A stretch of 64,000 nucleotides of DNA from Advenella mandrilli (GCF_016595155.1 NZ_JAENGP010000003.1:219459-283458); one strand, 5' to 3'. Shown: positions 26,796-35,884, counted from the first letter of the stretch. A program made the numbers and translations. The notes: generated from the sequence alone by a model not told the origin.

Positions 26796-27457
26796 GCCTG
26801 GCTCCTGCGATTTTCCAGTTTGGTGGCAATATCTTTGGTACGGGTATAGCAGGTGATTAAGGAACCGGCGGCAATAACGACACTGGCCAGTATCAGGCAG
26901 TATTGTGTAGACCAAAGGTGATATTCAATCGCCCCCAACAGGCAGGCGGCGGTTAAAACGGCCATTCTGTGCTGTTTGGCCATGGGACCGCGAAAGCTTT
27001 GCGGTAACCCCAAGCTGCCACCAAAAACACGGATATAGGCTGTTAGGGCGGCCAGCAAGGCCCCCAGCCAACCCAGCCATGCCATATTGATGGCATAACC
27101 CAATGCCACAATCAACAGGGTATCGGCAATACGGTCGGGAAACTCATTGAATATTTCTCCGGTAGCCGTTTTTTTGCCCCCTTCAAGCGCCACCATTCCA
27201 TCTAGCAAGTTGCATATTAACCGCAACTGTATGCCAACAGCACATACAACCAGACCGTATATGCCCGGTAAAAAAAGCAGTGCCAGGGCACCGATGGCGG
27301 CAAACAAAATGCTAATGCAGGAAATCTGATTGGGCGTGGGAAACGATTGCCTTGCCAGGAACGACACAAAGCCAATGACCAGACGGTTTTTCCGACTGGC
27401 AATGGGCCGGCGGTTTTCAACCGCGGCTTCGGTTTGTGGTGAAGTCTTCTTGTCCAT
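26792..27457 (-). CDS. CDP-alcohol phosphatidyltransferase family protein (YnbA-like)
   Basis: A 221-aa membrane enzyme with about six hydrophobic segments. The catalytic region reads NLLDGMVALEGG, then GEIFNEFPDRIAD, so the canonical DxxDGxxAR-Gx3Dx3D motif has Asn in place of the first Asp and lacks the AR pair; E. coli YnbA has a similar NALDGMLAR start. Catalysis may be changed. ATG 27457 with AAAGG seven nt upstream is preferred over 27475, where the site abuts the codon. It is the first gene of the lipid operon; the alcohol substrate is unknown. Confidence 0.82.
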   Translation of the reverse strand: MDKKTSPQTEAAVENRRPIASRKNRLVIGFVSFLARQSFPTPNQISCISILFAAIGALALLFLPGIYGLVVCAVGIQLRLICNLLDGMVALEGGKKTATGEIFNEFPDRIADTLLIVALGYAINMAWLGWLGALLAALTAYIRVFGGSLGLPQSFRGPMAKQHRMAVLTAACLLGAIEYHLWSTQYCLILASVVIAAGSLITCYTRTKDIATKLENRRSQA

Positions 27458-27598
27458 GGAGTAACCTTTTTTCATCCTTTTTGAAAATTATCAGCCCAAC
27501 GAATAGTTAAAGCAACCTGAAGAAATCTTCATATTATTGACGCTTTCATTTTTGTATACGCTCCAATATAGAGAAAATAATCCACGGGGAGTAACCCG

Positions 27599-27790
27599 AT
27601 GACAAACATTGCTTCACTGAATTGTACTTGGCTATTACCCATCCCTATTGGAAACAACCGGTCTACATACATTCACGGCTTGTATTTTGCAAAAAACCAT
27701 AAAACCATTAAAAATCAAACTGTTAGGCTATTATTCAAAACAACTTGCTTAATACTCAAAAACAAGATATACTTGGGAAAATCGCATTAA
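27599..27790 (+). CDS. possible 63-aa protein, doubtful
   Basis: A short frame whose ATG is preceded by GGGGAG at a good 7-nt distance. The product is rich in Asn, Lys and Ile and resembles no family I know. The region is AT-rich and its codon use is unlike the neighbours, so this may be non-coding. The GGGGAG site is itself in a small hairpin (CGGG-gagtaa-CCCG). Confidence 0.3.
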   Translation: MTNIASLNCTWLLPIPIGNNRSTYIHGLYFAKNHKTIKNQTVRLLFKTTCLILKNKIYLGKSH

Positions 27791-28016
27791 AAATTAAGGC
27801 AATAAAACCAAGCACTTATAGCGATTTGCTATATAAACATATAGCAACCAGGCAATCCCTCCATTCGGGGCTGCAAAAAAACCAACTATCATAAAACTGC
27901 AATACAAATCGGTTAATCTATCAATGCTAACCCGTTTTTTGCAAAAAAGAGAGCAAATCCGAGACGTTTGCTCGTACCAAAACATGATCAACAATTATTT
28001 TTATAAAGAGAAAAAT
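27791..28016 (+). other. structured AT-rich leader before the 53-aa ORF
   Basis: Two perfect hairpins occur: TTGCTATAT-aaac-ATATAGCAA (27826-27847) and GAGCAAA-N9-TTTGCTC (27951-27973). The second ends 43 bp before the small ORF. Together with 27458-27598, in which I see nothing definite, this forms a gene-poor stretch of over 500 bp. Confidence 0.5.
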
Positions 28017-28178
28017 ATGAAACTATTAACCAGACTTCGTGAGGAATTTTCTACTCACACCACAACCGAAAACAAAAACAATGCTGAAAAAGACATTCAG
28101 CACAGTTATCAACGCGTTAATAACGGCATGCCATTCCTGCCATCCAATCGTCGCGTCAAATCTGAAAGCCTGAATTAA
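28017..28178 (+). CDS. hypothetical small protein, 53 aa
   Basis: The ATG at 28017 has AAAGAG at a suitable distance. The product is charged, begins MKLLTRLREEF and contains NNGMPFLPSNRRVKSES near the C-terminus; no membrane segment or known domain is seen. It is followed by a strong terminator, which supports a real transcript. The function is unknown. Confidence 0.55.
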   Translation: MKLLTRLREEFSTHTTTENKNNAEKDIQHSYQRVNNGMPFLPSNRRVKSESLN

Positions 28179-28231
28179 CACAACCCTAACCAACAGGTGC
28201 GCTCCCCAAAGCCGCCTGTGACCGTCAAATA

Positions 28232-28263
28232 AAAGAGGCATGCATTGGCATGCCTCTTTGCTT
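28232..28263. terminator. intrinsic terminator after the 53-aa ORF
   Basis: AAAGAGGCATGC-attg-GCATGCCTCTTT is a perfect 12-bp stem followed by a short T-rich tail. It may also serve the opposing tenA transcript. Confidence 0.85.
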
Positions 28264-28330
28264 TTGTGGAGCCGGTTTAGCTGGAGCCTGTACGTTCCCA
28301 AGCGGGAGCGTGGAAACAAGCTTAAGCACT

Positions 28331-28993
28331 CTACATCAAACGCTGTAGGCCCATGTCCCAAAAAGCGATTTCCATCCGGGTTGCCGTACCAAAGGTTTTT
28401 TTCACCCGGTTCAGCCAGGTATCGGGCAGGTCGGCACATAACCGTTCCAGCAATTCCTTTTCCACGTTAATGGCATCCTGAAATGCCTGCCCTGCATACA
28501 TCTCTATCCAGTTACGGTAAGGATTGCCTTCCAGTTGGGTAAACGGCTGCTGCATCAGCCAGGTACCAATTTCGGCATAGCCCATCATGCAAGGGGCCAA
28601 TGCAGCGTGCAACTCGGCCAGGTCGCCGCTTAAACCACGATCCAGCACAAAACGTGTATACGCCACGCAGGCCGACGCTTCATTTTCCTGCTGCAACTGT
28701 TCTTCGCTAATGCCCCACTGCCGGCAATAATCAATGTGCAATCCGATTTCCAGGTCAAGCAGGGCATTAATGCCAGCCTGCCCGTAACGCATGTCGGCGA
28801 AGTTGTCGCTTTTGTATACGGCCAGCGCCCAGGCACGGGTAAACTGGATCAGAAACAGGTAGTCCTGTTTAAGGTAATGCCTGAAACTTTCAGCCGGCAA
28901 GGTTCCCGCCCCCAACTGACGCACAAACTCATGCTGGGTATAGGCTTGCCAGTCTTGGGCACAAGATTGCTTTAACTGCTCAAAAAATGACAT
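28331..28993 (-). CDS. tenA: aminopyrimidine aminohydrolase / thiaminase II (TenA family)
   Basis: TenA hydrolyses 4-amino-5-aminomethyl-2-methylpyrimidine to HMP, salvaging the pyrimidine half of thiamine (EC 3.5.99.2). The 220-aa protein carries the nucleophile Cys in EASACVAYTRFVLD and the conserved NPYRNWIEMYAGQAFQ segment. The start at 28993 is chosen by the family N-terminus; GGAG lies 12 nt upstream, rather far. It is the last gene of the TPP-controlled transport operon, which supports pyrimidine salvage. Confidence 0.92.
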   Translation of the reverse strand: MSFFEQLKQSCAQDWQAYTQHEFVRQLGAGTLPAESFRHYLKQDYLFLIQFTRAWALAVYKSDNFADMRYGQAGINALLDLEIGLHIDYCRQWGISEEQLQQENEASACVAYTRFVLDRGLSGDLAELHAALAPCMMGYAEIGTWLMQQPFTQLEGNPYRNWIEMYAGQAFQDAINVEKELLERLCADLPDTWLNRVKKTFGTATRMEIAFWDMGLQRLM

Positions 28994-29026
28994 TTCCAAA
29001 AAACTCCTGTTATCTAACAAAAAAAC

Positions 29027-29983
29027 TCAAGGTTCAATCGCGTAATCGGCCAGTGCCGGCATCTGGTTTTTAATCAGGCCCTGCTCTTGCATGAAGCGGG
29101 CAAAGGTTTCATAACGTCGTTGGCCAAGTGCGCCCGGCTGCAAGGAAAAACGGGGCAGAGTATCTTTCCAGGCCCGGCGGTTAAGTTCGTTATCCAGCTC
29201 TTTGGGCTTATAGTCTTTAAAAACCGTCCAGGCTTCATCGGGATGGTTCACAATATACTGCACCGCTTTTTCCAGCGCCACATTAAAACGGCGGTATTTA
29301 TCATGGTCACGGTCTTTGTTGTTAACCACCATAATCAACTCATCATAGGCGGGCACGCCCTCTTCTTCAACATAAAACGCATGACCAGGATGGTTTTCAA
29401 TATCAAGCTGGTTCAGCTCGAAATTCCGGAAAGCGCCCACCACAGCATCTACCTTGCCGGTAATCAAAGAAGGAGACAGCGACCAGTTCACATTCACCAG
29501 TTCCACATCATCAAAAGTCAGACCTTTTTCCTTAAGCATGACTTTTAGCAGGATGTCCTCAAAACCTCCTACTGAAAACCCCACTTTTTTGCCTTTCAGG
29601 TCGGCAATCGACTGGATATTGCTGCTTTTAAGGGTAACCAGGGTATTCAGGGGCGTGGCAATTAACGTGGCTACCCGTGTCAGGGGCAGGCCCTCGTCAA
29701 TTTGCATATGCAACTGGGGCTGGTAGGTAACCGCCATATCCGCCTTGCCCGCCGCTACCAGCTTGGGCGGCATGGACGGGTCTGCCGGTTCCTGTATTTC
29801 CACTTTCAAGTCCTGTTCGGCAAAATAGCCCTTCTTTTCGGCAATCACGATGGGCGCATGATCGGGGTTTACAAACCAGTCCAGCAAAAGCGTGAGCTTA
29901 TCTTCGGCCAATGCCTGCGCACTGACCAACAAACTTAAGACGCACGCGGCCAACCATTTTTTTCCTGCAACTGAATTTTTCAT
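29027..29983 (-). CDS. thiY: ABC transporter substrate-binding protein for thiamine pyrimidine (ThiY/NMT1 type)
   Basis: A 318-aa periplasmic receptor of the NMT1/THI5-like group with a Sec signal peptide ending at AQALAE. The first mature residues LTLLLDWFVNPDHAPIVIA are characteristic of ThiY, which binds N-formyl-4-amino-5-aminomethyl-2-methylpyrimidine. ATG 29983 (AGGA five nt upstream) is preferred over 30013. It is encoded between the permease and tenA. Confidence 0.9.
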   Translation of the reverse strand: MKNSVAGKKWLAACVLSLLVSAQALAEDKLTLLLDWFVNPDHAPIVIAEKKGYFAEQDLKVEIQEPADPSMPPKLVAAGKADMAVTYQPQLHMQIDEGLPLTRVATLIATPLNTLVTLKSSNIQSIADLKGKKVGFSVGGFEDILLKVMLKEKGLTFDDVELVNVNWSLSPSLITGKVDAVVGAFRNFELNQLDIENHPGHAFYVEEEGVPAYDELIMVVNNKDRDHDKYRRFNVALEKAVQYIVNHPDEAWTVFKDYKPKELDNELNRRAWKDTLPRFSLQPGALGQRRYETFARFMQEQGLIKNQMPALADYAIEP

Positions 29984-30049
29984 ATTTTTCCTGATATCCC
30001 TGATCTTGCTCATTACTCTTGTTAAGAATTGATTTAAAACTAAAATAAA

Positions 30050-30802
30050 TTATGCTGCCCAGTAAATTAATTTCCGTAACAGGTAATCAACACTGAAATA
30101 CAGTAACAATGACAAACAGGCCAGCACAATAAGCGAGGCAAACACCGTATCCACCTGCATGCGGGCATTGGCATGCAGCATTAAGTAACCCAGGCCGCTG
30201 CTGGAGCCTACCCATTCACCAATAACCGCACCAATGGGTGCTACCGTAGCCGCCACCCTCAGGCCCGATGCCAGTGACGGCAAGGCCGCTGGCAAACGGA
30301 TTTGCCACAACACCTGCGCGTGGCTGGCTCCCATGGTTTGCGCCAGTTGCAGCCAGTCATGGGACGTGCGCTGCAAGCCGTCGTAACAAGCCGAGGTAAC
30401 CGGAAAAAAAATCACCAGGGCAGCCATCACCACCTTGGAGGCCATGCCATAACCCAACCAGATCATTAAAATGGGTGCCAGGGCAAACACGGGGATAGCC
30501 TGGCTAACAATAAGCACCGGCAACAACCATGTCCTGAATGAACGGGACCATTGCAACAGCATGGCACTGGCAAAGCCCAGCAGGCAACCCAGCACCATGC
30601 CCATCATAATTTCCGCCATGGTCACCAACGCATGTTCGCCAATCAGGGAGCGCTGATCCCACAGGGCGTTCAAGACCCGAAACGGGCCTGGCAAAATAAA
30701 ATGCGGTGCATTAGTCAGCCATACAATAACCTGCCACAAAGCCAGCAAGCCAGCGGTAATCAGCAACAGGCGCAACCCGGCTGAGGTTTTATGAATATTC
30801 AT
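30050..30802 (-). CDS. thiX: ABC transporter permease (ThiX)
   Basis: A 250-aa inner-membrane permease of the BPD_transp_1 type with about six helices. The EAA-like loop that contacts the ATPase reads AQTMGASHAQVLWQIRLPAALP. It overlaps the ATPase gene by 4 bp and precedes the ThiY receptor gene, so it should import a thiamine pyrimidine precursor. Confidence 0.9.
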   Translation of the reverse strand: MNIHKTSAGLRLLLITAGLLALWQVIVWLTNAPHFILPGPFRVLNALWDQRSLIGEHALVTMAEIMMGMVLGCLLGFASAMLLQWSRSFRTWLLPVLIVSQAIPVFALAPILMIWLGYGMASKVVMAALVIFFPVTSACYDGLQRTSHDWLQLAQTMGASHAQVLWQIRLPAALPSLASGLRVAATVAPIGAVIGEWVGSSSGLGYLMLHANARMQVDTVFASLIVLACLSLLLYFSVDYLLRKLIYWAA

Positions 30803-31548
30803 GGTGCCGGTGCCTCCTGGTCTTTTTGCAGATAGGCCAGTAATTGCCCCTGCCAGGATAAAATTTGCGCATCATCCAGAGCGCGCGGTGCCGGCGTATC
30901 AATGGCAAACATCATTTTCAACACTACCGGCCGTTCTGTCATGACCCAAACCTGCTCGCTTAAGCGCAGCGCCTCAAGCGGATCATGGGTAATCAACAGC
31001 ACGGTTTTACCTTGCAGCAAGGTAGACGCCAGATCTTGTAATTGAAGCCGGGTGATGGCATCCAGTGCCGAAAAAGGCTCATCCATTAACACCACGGGTT
31101 TGTCTTCCATTAAGGTTCGGGCCAGTGCCACGCGCTGGCGCTGACCACCCGATAAATGCTCGGGCATACTTTGTGCCATGCCACCCAATCCAACCCGTTC
31201 AAGCATGGCATTGGCACGTTCCTGATGTTGTGCCGACACCTGTTTACGCAAACGGACACCCAGCAACACATTTTGTTGTACCGTAAGCCAGGGCAGCAAG
31301 GCATCGCGCTGCCCCATCCAGGCCACCCTGCCATGTAACGGCTGCCCGTCACTGGCATTAATATTACCCGTAAGTGCTGTATCGTTTAACAGGCCGGCAA
31401 TACTGTGCAGCAAGCTGCTTTTGCCCACGCCTGAGCGACCCAATATGCTATGCCAGCACCCACCCTTGAAATGCGCCTTCAATTGGCTGAACAGGGGTTT
31501 GCTTGCGTAGCTCAGGCCAATATCGCGCAGGCTGATTCCGGGTGACAT
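30799..31548 (-). CDS. thiZ: ABC transporter ATP-binding protein (ThiZ)
   Basis: A 249-aa ATPase with Walker A GRSGVGKSS, signature LSGGQRQRVALAR, Walker B VVLMDEPFSALD and switch His in LITHDPLEA. The frame is open up to 31734, but that extension would run through the TPP aptamer; the ATG at 31548 fits the family length. AAGGAG lies 12 nt upstream. First gene of the operon thiZ-thiX-thiY-tenA. Confidence 0.9.
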   Translation of the reverse strand: MSPGISLRDIGLSYASKPLFSQLKAHFKGGCWHSILGRSGVGKSSLLHSIAGLLNDTALTGNINASDGQPLHGRVAWMGQRDALLPWLTVQQNVLLGVRLRKQVSAQHQERANAMLERVGLGGMAQSMPEHLSGGQRQRVALARTLMEDKPVVLMDEPFSALDAITRLQLQDLASTLLQGKTVLLITHDPLEALRLSEQVWVMTERPVVLKMMFAIDTPAPRALDDAQILSWQGQLLAYLQKDQEAPAP

Positions 31549-31626
31549 GAATGGAAACGGCTCCTTTTGTACGGCAATTAATAATTGTTCTGATCTGCGT
31601 AATTGGACAAAAGAAGAAAATAAAGA

Positions 31627-31653
31627 CCACACCGGCCCGAACCGGCCTTGTGG
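31627..31653 (-). terminator. terminator-like hairpin downstream of the TPP aptamer
   Basis: On the minus strand CCACA and TGTGG enclose GGCC-ggttcg-GGCC, followed by TCTTTATTTT. It lies between the aptamer and thiZ, so it is probably the expression platform. An alternative pairing (CCGGCC-acaa-GGCCGG) next to the aptamer overlaps it and could be the competing antiterminator. Confidence 0.65.
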
Positions 31654-31657
31654 CCGG

Positions 31658-31747
31658 CATCTTATTTCCTCCGCCAGTACGAACTGGATCAGGTTCACGG
31701 GTGTTTTCTCAGCCTTGCCACAATCGCAAGGCACCCCGACAAGATGC
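31658..31747 (-). ncRNA. TPP riboswitch (THI element)
   Basis: Read on the minus strand it has the full consensus: CGGGGTGCC, GGCTGAGA, ACACCCGTGAACCTGATC and CTGGCGGAGG. The closing stem is GCATCTT with AAGATGC (31741-31747 and 31658-31664). It senses thiamine pyrophosphate and precedes thiZ-thiX-thiY-tenA. Confidence 0.97.
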
Positions 31748-31751
31748 TGGC

Positions 31752-31781
31752 AGTCTAGCGCATTATGAAGGAACTGTCCAA
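31752..31781 (-). promoter_or_regulatory. promoter for the thi transport operon
   Basis: On the minus strand TTGGAC (31776-31781), an 18-nt spacer and TAGACT (31752-31757) lie just before the TPP aptamer. The -35 box is inside the 3' end of ackA. Confidence 0.55.
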
Positions 31782-32980
31782 TCCTGCAATGCCTTGTGCG
31801 AATCGTGAATCAAGGCCAGGGTTTGCTGCGCAATAACCCGCTCTTCATTGGTGGGAATAACATAAACCCCGATTTTGCTTTCAGGCGTACTGATGCAGCC
31901 CTGATTGTTTTCATTTAACACTGGGTCTATGCTAACGCCCAGCCAGGCCAGGTGCCTGCACACGTCATGGCGTACCTGTGGGCTGTTTTCCCCGACACCG
32001 GCCGTAAACACCAGTGCATCCAGCCCCTGGGTGGCGGCAAGCAGCCCGGTAATGCCTTTGGCAATATGATAAGAAAAATACGCCATGGCCAGTTCCGCAC
32101 GCGGAGCAGAGTTGTCTTGCAAATCCCGTACATCTGAACTGATGCCTGAAAGCCCCTTCAGACCTGACTCTTTATACAGCAAGTGCTGGATTTCATCATG
32201 CGTCATACCCTGTTCCAGCATCCACAATACCACCCCGGCATCCATCTGCCCGCAACGGGTACTCATGGGTAAACCATCCAATGCGGTAAAGCCCATGGTG
32301 GACTCTTGGCTGCGACCATTAAGCATGGCACAAGCCGATGCGCCTGAACCCAGATGGGCCACCACCACCCTGCCTGCAATCACCTCCGGGTAGTCTTGCT
32401 GCATCTTTCCGGCAATATATTCGTACGACAAACCATGAAAACCATAGCGGCGAATGCCTTCCTGATAGTAAAACTGCGGCAAGGCAAAGCGGTCTGCCAC
32501 TTCGGGCTTGGAACGGTGAAACGCGGTATCAAAACAGGCCACCTGCTTGATATGCGGCCAGTTCCCGGCAATAACATGCACCGGTTCCAGGTTGTTGCGC
32601 TGATGCAAGGGGGCCAGCGATACCAGGGCATCCAGCTTTTTTAATACCGTAGCATCAACCAGGACACTATGATCGTAATCTGGCCCGCCATGCACAATAC
32701 GGTGCCCCACGGCCAATGGCTCTTTGGTAATGACCGTACCCAGCCAATCCCCCACCACCCGCTGGGAAAGCTGCAGGTTTTGTGCCTGTTCCGGCCGCAA
32801 AGCCTGTTCCACCAATACGTTTTGATGCCTGCCTTTGACCTTGAAAGACGGCTGCTTGCCGCCAATGCCCGACACCTGCCCGCCAAAGGCAAAATCAAGC
32901 GTATTGACACCATCGGTTTCATAGACATGGAATTTCAAACTTGAACTTCCGGCATTCATGACTAAAATTGTATCTTGCAT
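31763..32980 (-). CDS. ackA: acetate kinase
   Basis: AckA interconverts acetyl phosphate plus ADP with acetate plus ATP (EC 2.7.2.1). The 405-aa protein shows the phosphate-1 motif MNAGSSSLKF at the N-terminus, HRIVHGG, the catalytic CFDTAFH, VVAHLGSGAS and TAGVGENS. It follows a phosphotransacetylase gene by 17 bp on the same strand, forming the usual pair for making or using acetyl phosphate. Confidence 0.96.
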   Translation of the reverse strand: MQDTILVMNAGSSSLKFHVYETDGVNTLDFAFGGQVSGIGGKQPSFKVKGRHQNVLVEQALRPEQAQNLQLSQRVVGDWLGTVITKEPLAVGHRIVHGGPDYDHSVLVDATVLKKLDALVSLAPLHQRNNLEPVHVIAGNWPHIKQVACFDTAFHRSKPEVADRFALPQFYYQEGIRRYGFHGLSYEYIAGKMQQDYPEVIAGRVVVAHLGSGASACAMLNGRSQESTMGFTALDGLPMSTRCGQMDAGVVLWMLEQGMTHDEIQHLLYKESGLKGLSGISSDVRDLQDNSAPRAELAMAYFSYHIAKGITGLLAATQGLDALVFTAGVGENSPQVRHDVCRHLAWLGVSIDPVLNENNQGCISTPESKIGVYVIPTNEERVIAQQTLALIHDSHKALQDWTVPS

Positions 32981-32997
32981 ATATTCAATCCGCCTTT

Positions 32998-33936
32998 TTA
33001 TTTGCCAATGGCCCTGTTTTTAATCAGGCTCTCGGCATACACTGTCGCAACCGCACAAGAAGCCAAACGGGTTCGTTCACTGTCTGCCCGGCTGGTAAGA
33101 ATAATAGGCACCCGTGCACCCAACACAATACCAGCGGCATCGGCGCCCGACAAAAAGGTTAAGTTTTTCACCAGCATATTACCGGCTTCCAGATCAGGCA
33201 CCACCAGAATCTGGGCATGCCCGGCCACCTCGGAACGAATACCCTTGATGGCGGCCGCTTCAGGGCTGATGGCATTATCCATGGCCAACGGACCATCCAG
33301 GATACCGCCCTTGATTTGCCCGCGATCGGCCATTTTGCACAGGGCGGCGGCATCAATCGTGCTTTGCATTTTTTCATTGATTTGTTCGACAGCCGATAAA
33401 ATCGCCACCCGTGGGGTATCCAGACCCAGTGCCAGATGCAGGTCAATGGCATTGCGGATAATATCGGCCTTTTCACACAGGGTGGGAAAAATATTAATTG
33501 CGCCATCGGTAATGAAAAGCAGTTTGTCGTAACGGGGGACATCCATGACAAACACATGGCTGATACGGCGTTCGGTACGCAGGCCACCGTTATAACACAG
33601 CACCGAATGCAGTAGCTCATCACTATGCAGGCTGCCTTTCATCATCAGTGTTGCCCTGCCTGCCTGCACCTCGGCAACCGCGGCATCGGCCGAGGCATGG
33701 CTGTGTTCGGTATTAATAATTTGCAAACCGCCAATATCCAAATCATGTTCCCGGGCAACCTGACGGATCCGCTCTTCGGGGCCCACCAGAACGGGCGTAA
33801 ACAGATTTAACTTGCCTGCCTGTACGGCACTGGACAATGAAACTTCATCACAGGGATGAACAACCACACAGACATGCTTTTCTTCAAGGCCGATGGCCGT
33901 ATTGACCAATGCCTGAAAACGATCATTTTGACTCAT
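32998..33936 (-). CDS. phosphate acetyl/butyryltransferase
   Basis: A 312-aa enzyme consisting of the PTA_PTB catalytic domain only, without the regulatory N-terminal part of E. coli Pta (over 700 aa). Motifs include GLRTERRISHVFVMDVPRYD, the VSDGAINIFP-like ITDGAINIFPTL and LSGADAAGIVLGARVPI. It resembles the catalytic half of the bifunctional enoyl-CoA hydratase/phosphotransacetylase proteins. Its position directly upstream of ackA argues for acetyl-CoA/acetyl phosphate exchange, but butyryl or other acyl groups are possible. Confidence 0.9.
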   Translation of the reverse strand: MSQNDRFQALVNTAIGLEEKHVCVVVHPCDEVSLSSAVQAGKLNLFTPVLVGPEERIRQVAREHDLDIGGLQIINTEHSHASADAAVAEVQAGRATLMMKGSLHSDELLHSVLCYNGGLRTERRISHVFVMDVPRYDKLLFITDGAINIFPTLCEKADIIRNAIDLHLALGLDTPRVAILSAVEQINEKMQSTIDAAALCKMADRGQIKGGILDGPLAMDNAISPEAAAIKGIRSEVAGHAQILVVPDLEAGNMLVKNLTFLSGADAAGIVLGARVPIILTSRADSERTRLASCAVATVYAESLIKNRAIGK

Positions 33937-34080
33937 ACAAGATTTCCTTTACGCTTCCTGGCACACTAACCATGCCGGGCATCAACATCACACTTCAAAA
34001 CACAATTTAGTTAATTATGAAACATTTTCATTACAATACCAATGATTAAGGCATATACCTACTGATTTTTCACATTGAAC

Positions 34081-35865
34081 ATGGCAAAACACAATCAAGC
34101 CCCCATTCCGTCACCCCCATCCTCAGGCGTCCTGCCTTCCCGCAAGGATGACGCTACTGGCCTGCTATCGTGGATGCCCGGACTGTACACACTGCTTAAC
34201 TATCGCAGGCAATGGCTCAGGCATGACCTGGCGGCCGGTCTCGTACTGACCACGGTTCTGATCCCCATTGGCATTGGCTATTCAGTGGCTGCCGGATTGC
34301 CCGGCATTTATGGCCTATATGCCACGATTATTCCCCTGCTGGTTTACGCCATTTTCGGGCCCAGCCGCTTAATGGTCATCGGCCCGGACTCCGCCCTGGC
34401 AGGCATCATTTTTGCCATTATTGTACCTATGGCTGCAGGAAATCCCGAACGGCTGATTACACTGGCCAGTACCTTGGCCATTTTTTCAGGACTGATCATC
34501 ATCCTGGTCAGCCTTCTGAAACTCGGGTTTATTACCGAACTGATTTCCAAGCCAATTCGTTATGGCTACATGAACGGGATCGCACTGACCGTCCTGGTTG
34601 GCCAGACACCCGCTTTAATAGGCATTTCAACAGACGCAAGCGATATTTTTGCCAAACTGCAAGCGATTTGGCTGTCGCTGCTCAAAACCGAGACCAACAA
34701 GCTCTCACTGCTCATCGGTCTTGCTTCACTGATTTTACTGCTGATTATCAAACGCTTCAGGCGTTTTCCAGGCCCCTTGGTGGTCCTGACCCTGGCAACC
34801 ATCGTGGTGGCGTACTTCGAGCTTGACCGGCATGGCGTGACAATCCTGGGCAATTTGCCTGGAGGATTGCCCTCATTCACGATTCCCGTGATCAGCTATG
34901 ATGACCTGATACCCCTGCTTTTGGGGGCTGGGGCAATTGCCCTGTTATCCAGCTCCCAGACCAGTATTTTGTCCCGCACCTATGCCGCCAAATACAATCG
35001 TTACATCAACCCCAACAAGGAGTTCTTCGGGCTTGGAATTGCCAATTTGTTCACCGGTTTTTTTCAAGGCTTCCCCATCAGCAGCAGCGCCTCGCGCACG
35101 CCTGTCTCTGAAGCCGCAGGCTCAAAAACCCAATTGGCCTGCATAACCGGTGCCATCATCGTAGGCTCACTTCTGCTCTGGGCACCTGATCTGCTGTATT
35201 TTCTGCCTGCTCCAACCCTGGCCGCTGTTGTGATCACGTCAATAATCAGTATTTTCGAGTTTAAAGATCTCAAGCGCATTTACCGCATTCAACCATGGGA
35301 GTTCTGGCTCTCTATGGTTTGCTTTGCCGGTGTTGCGGTATTCGGCGTTTTACCGGGTATCGGCATAGCTGTCGCCATCGCCATCCTGGAATACTTATGG
35401 AACGGCTGGCGGCCGCATTACGCCATTCTTGGCCGGGTTGACCATCTCAAGGGTTATCACGACATCAGCCGCCACCCGACGGCCCGCCTCATCCCGGGCC
35501 TGGTCCTGTTCCGCTGGGATGCACCACTGTTTTTTGCCAATGCCGAACTTTTCCATCACTGCGTCCTGGATACCATTGCCAAGTCCCTGCACCCGGTTCA
35601 ACGCGTTGTTATTACCTCAGAACCGGTTACCAGTGTTGATGTCACCTCTGCCGACATGCTGATTGAACTGGACGAGCAGCTCAAGGCGGCCGGCATTGAA
35701 CTGTGCTTTGCTGAAATGAAAGACCCGGTCAGGGACAAGTTGCGCAAATTCGGCCTGTCGGCACGTTTTGGCAATGAGCGTTTTTTCCCGACGATCGGCC
35801 AGGCCGTCAATGGCTATTTAAACGCCTACATTGTTGAATGGATAGACTGGGAAGATAAAGTCTGA
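34081..35865 (+). CDS. SulP-family anion transporter with STAS domain
   Basis: A 594-aa membrane transporter. The first part (about 30-440) has ten or more hydrophobic segments and the SulP signature region IPIGIGYSVAAGLPGIYGLYA; the C-terminal cytoplasmic STAS domain (about 470-580) has VVITSEPVTSVDVTSADML, the usual phosphorylatable Ser/Thr area. Substrates of the family are sulfate, bicarbonate or dicarboxylates; none can be chosen here. The ATG at 34081 is used; a TTG at 34075 is an alternative. Confidence 0.92.
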   Translation: MAKHNQAPIPSPPSSGVLPSRKDDATGLLSWMPGLYTLLNYRRQWLRHDLAAGLVLTTVLIPIGIGYSVAAGLPGIYGLYATIIPLLVYAIFGPSRLMVIGPDSALAGIIFAIIVPMAAGNPERLITLASTLAIFSGLIIILVSLLKLGFITELISKPIRYGYMNGIALTVLVGQTPALIGISTDASDIFAKLQAIWLSLLKTETNKLSLLIGLASLILLLIIKRFRRFPGPLVVLTLATIVVAYFELDRHGVTILGNLPGGLPSFTIPVISYDDLIPLLLGAGAIALLSSSQTSILSRTYAAKYNRYINPNKEFFGLGIANLFTGFFQGFPISSSASRTPVSEAAGSKTQLACITGAIIVGSLLLWAPDLLYFLPAPTLAAVVITSIISIFEFKDLKRIYRIQPWEFWLSMVCFAGVAVFGVLPGIGIAVAIAILEYLWNGWRPHYAILGRVDHLKGYHDISRHPTARLIPGLVLFRWDAPLFFANAELFHHCVLDTIAKSLHPVQRVVITSEPVTSVDVTSADMLIELDEQLKAAGIELCFAEMKDPVRDKLRKFGLSARFGNERFFPTIGQAVNGYLNAYIVEWIDWEDKV

Positions 35866-35884
35866 TAACCACTGGAAATATTTT

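Noticed and set aside
27541..27620. Possible riboswitch because of CGGGGAGTAACCCG near 27593
   Set aside because: It resembles the start of yybP-ykoY elements but the second half (GACCTTGCC type) is absent; it is only a small hairpin.
31549..31734. N-terminal extension of thiZ
   Set aside because: It would translate the TPP aptamer; the family start fits the ATG at 31548.
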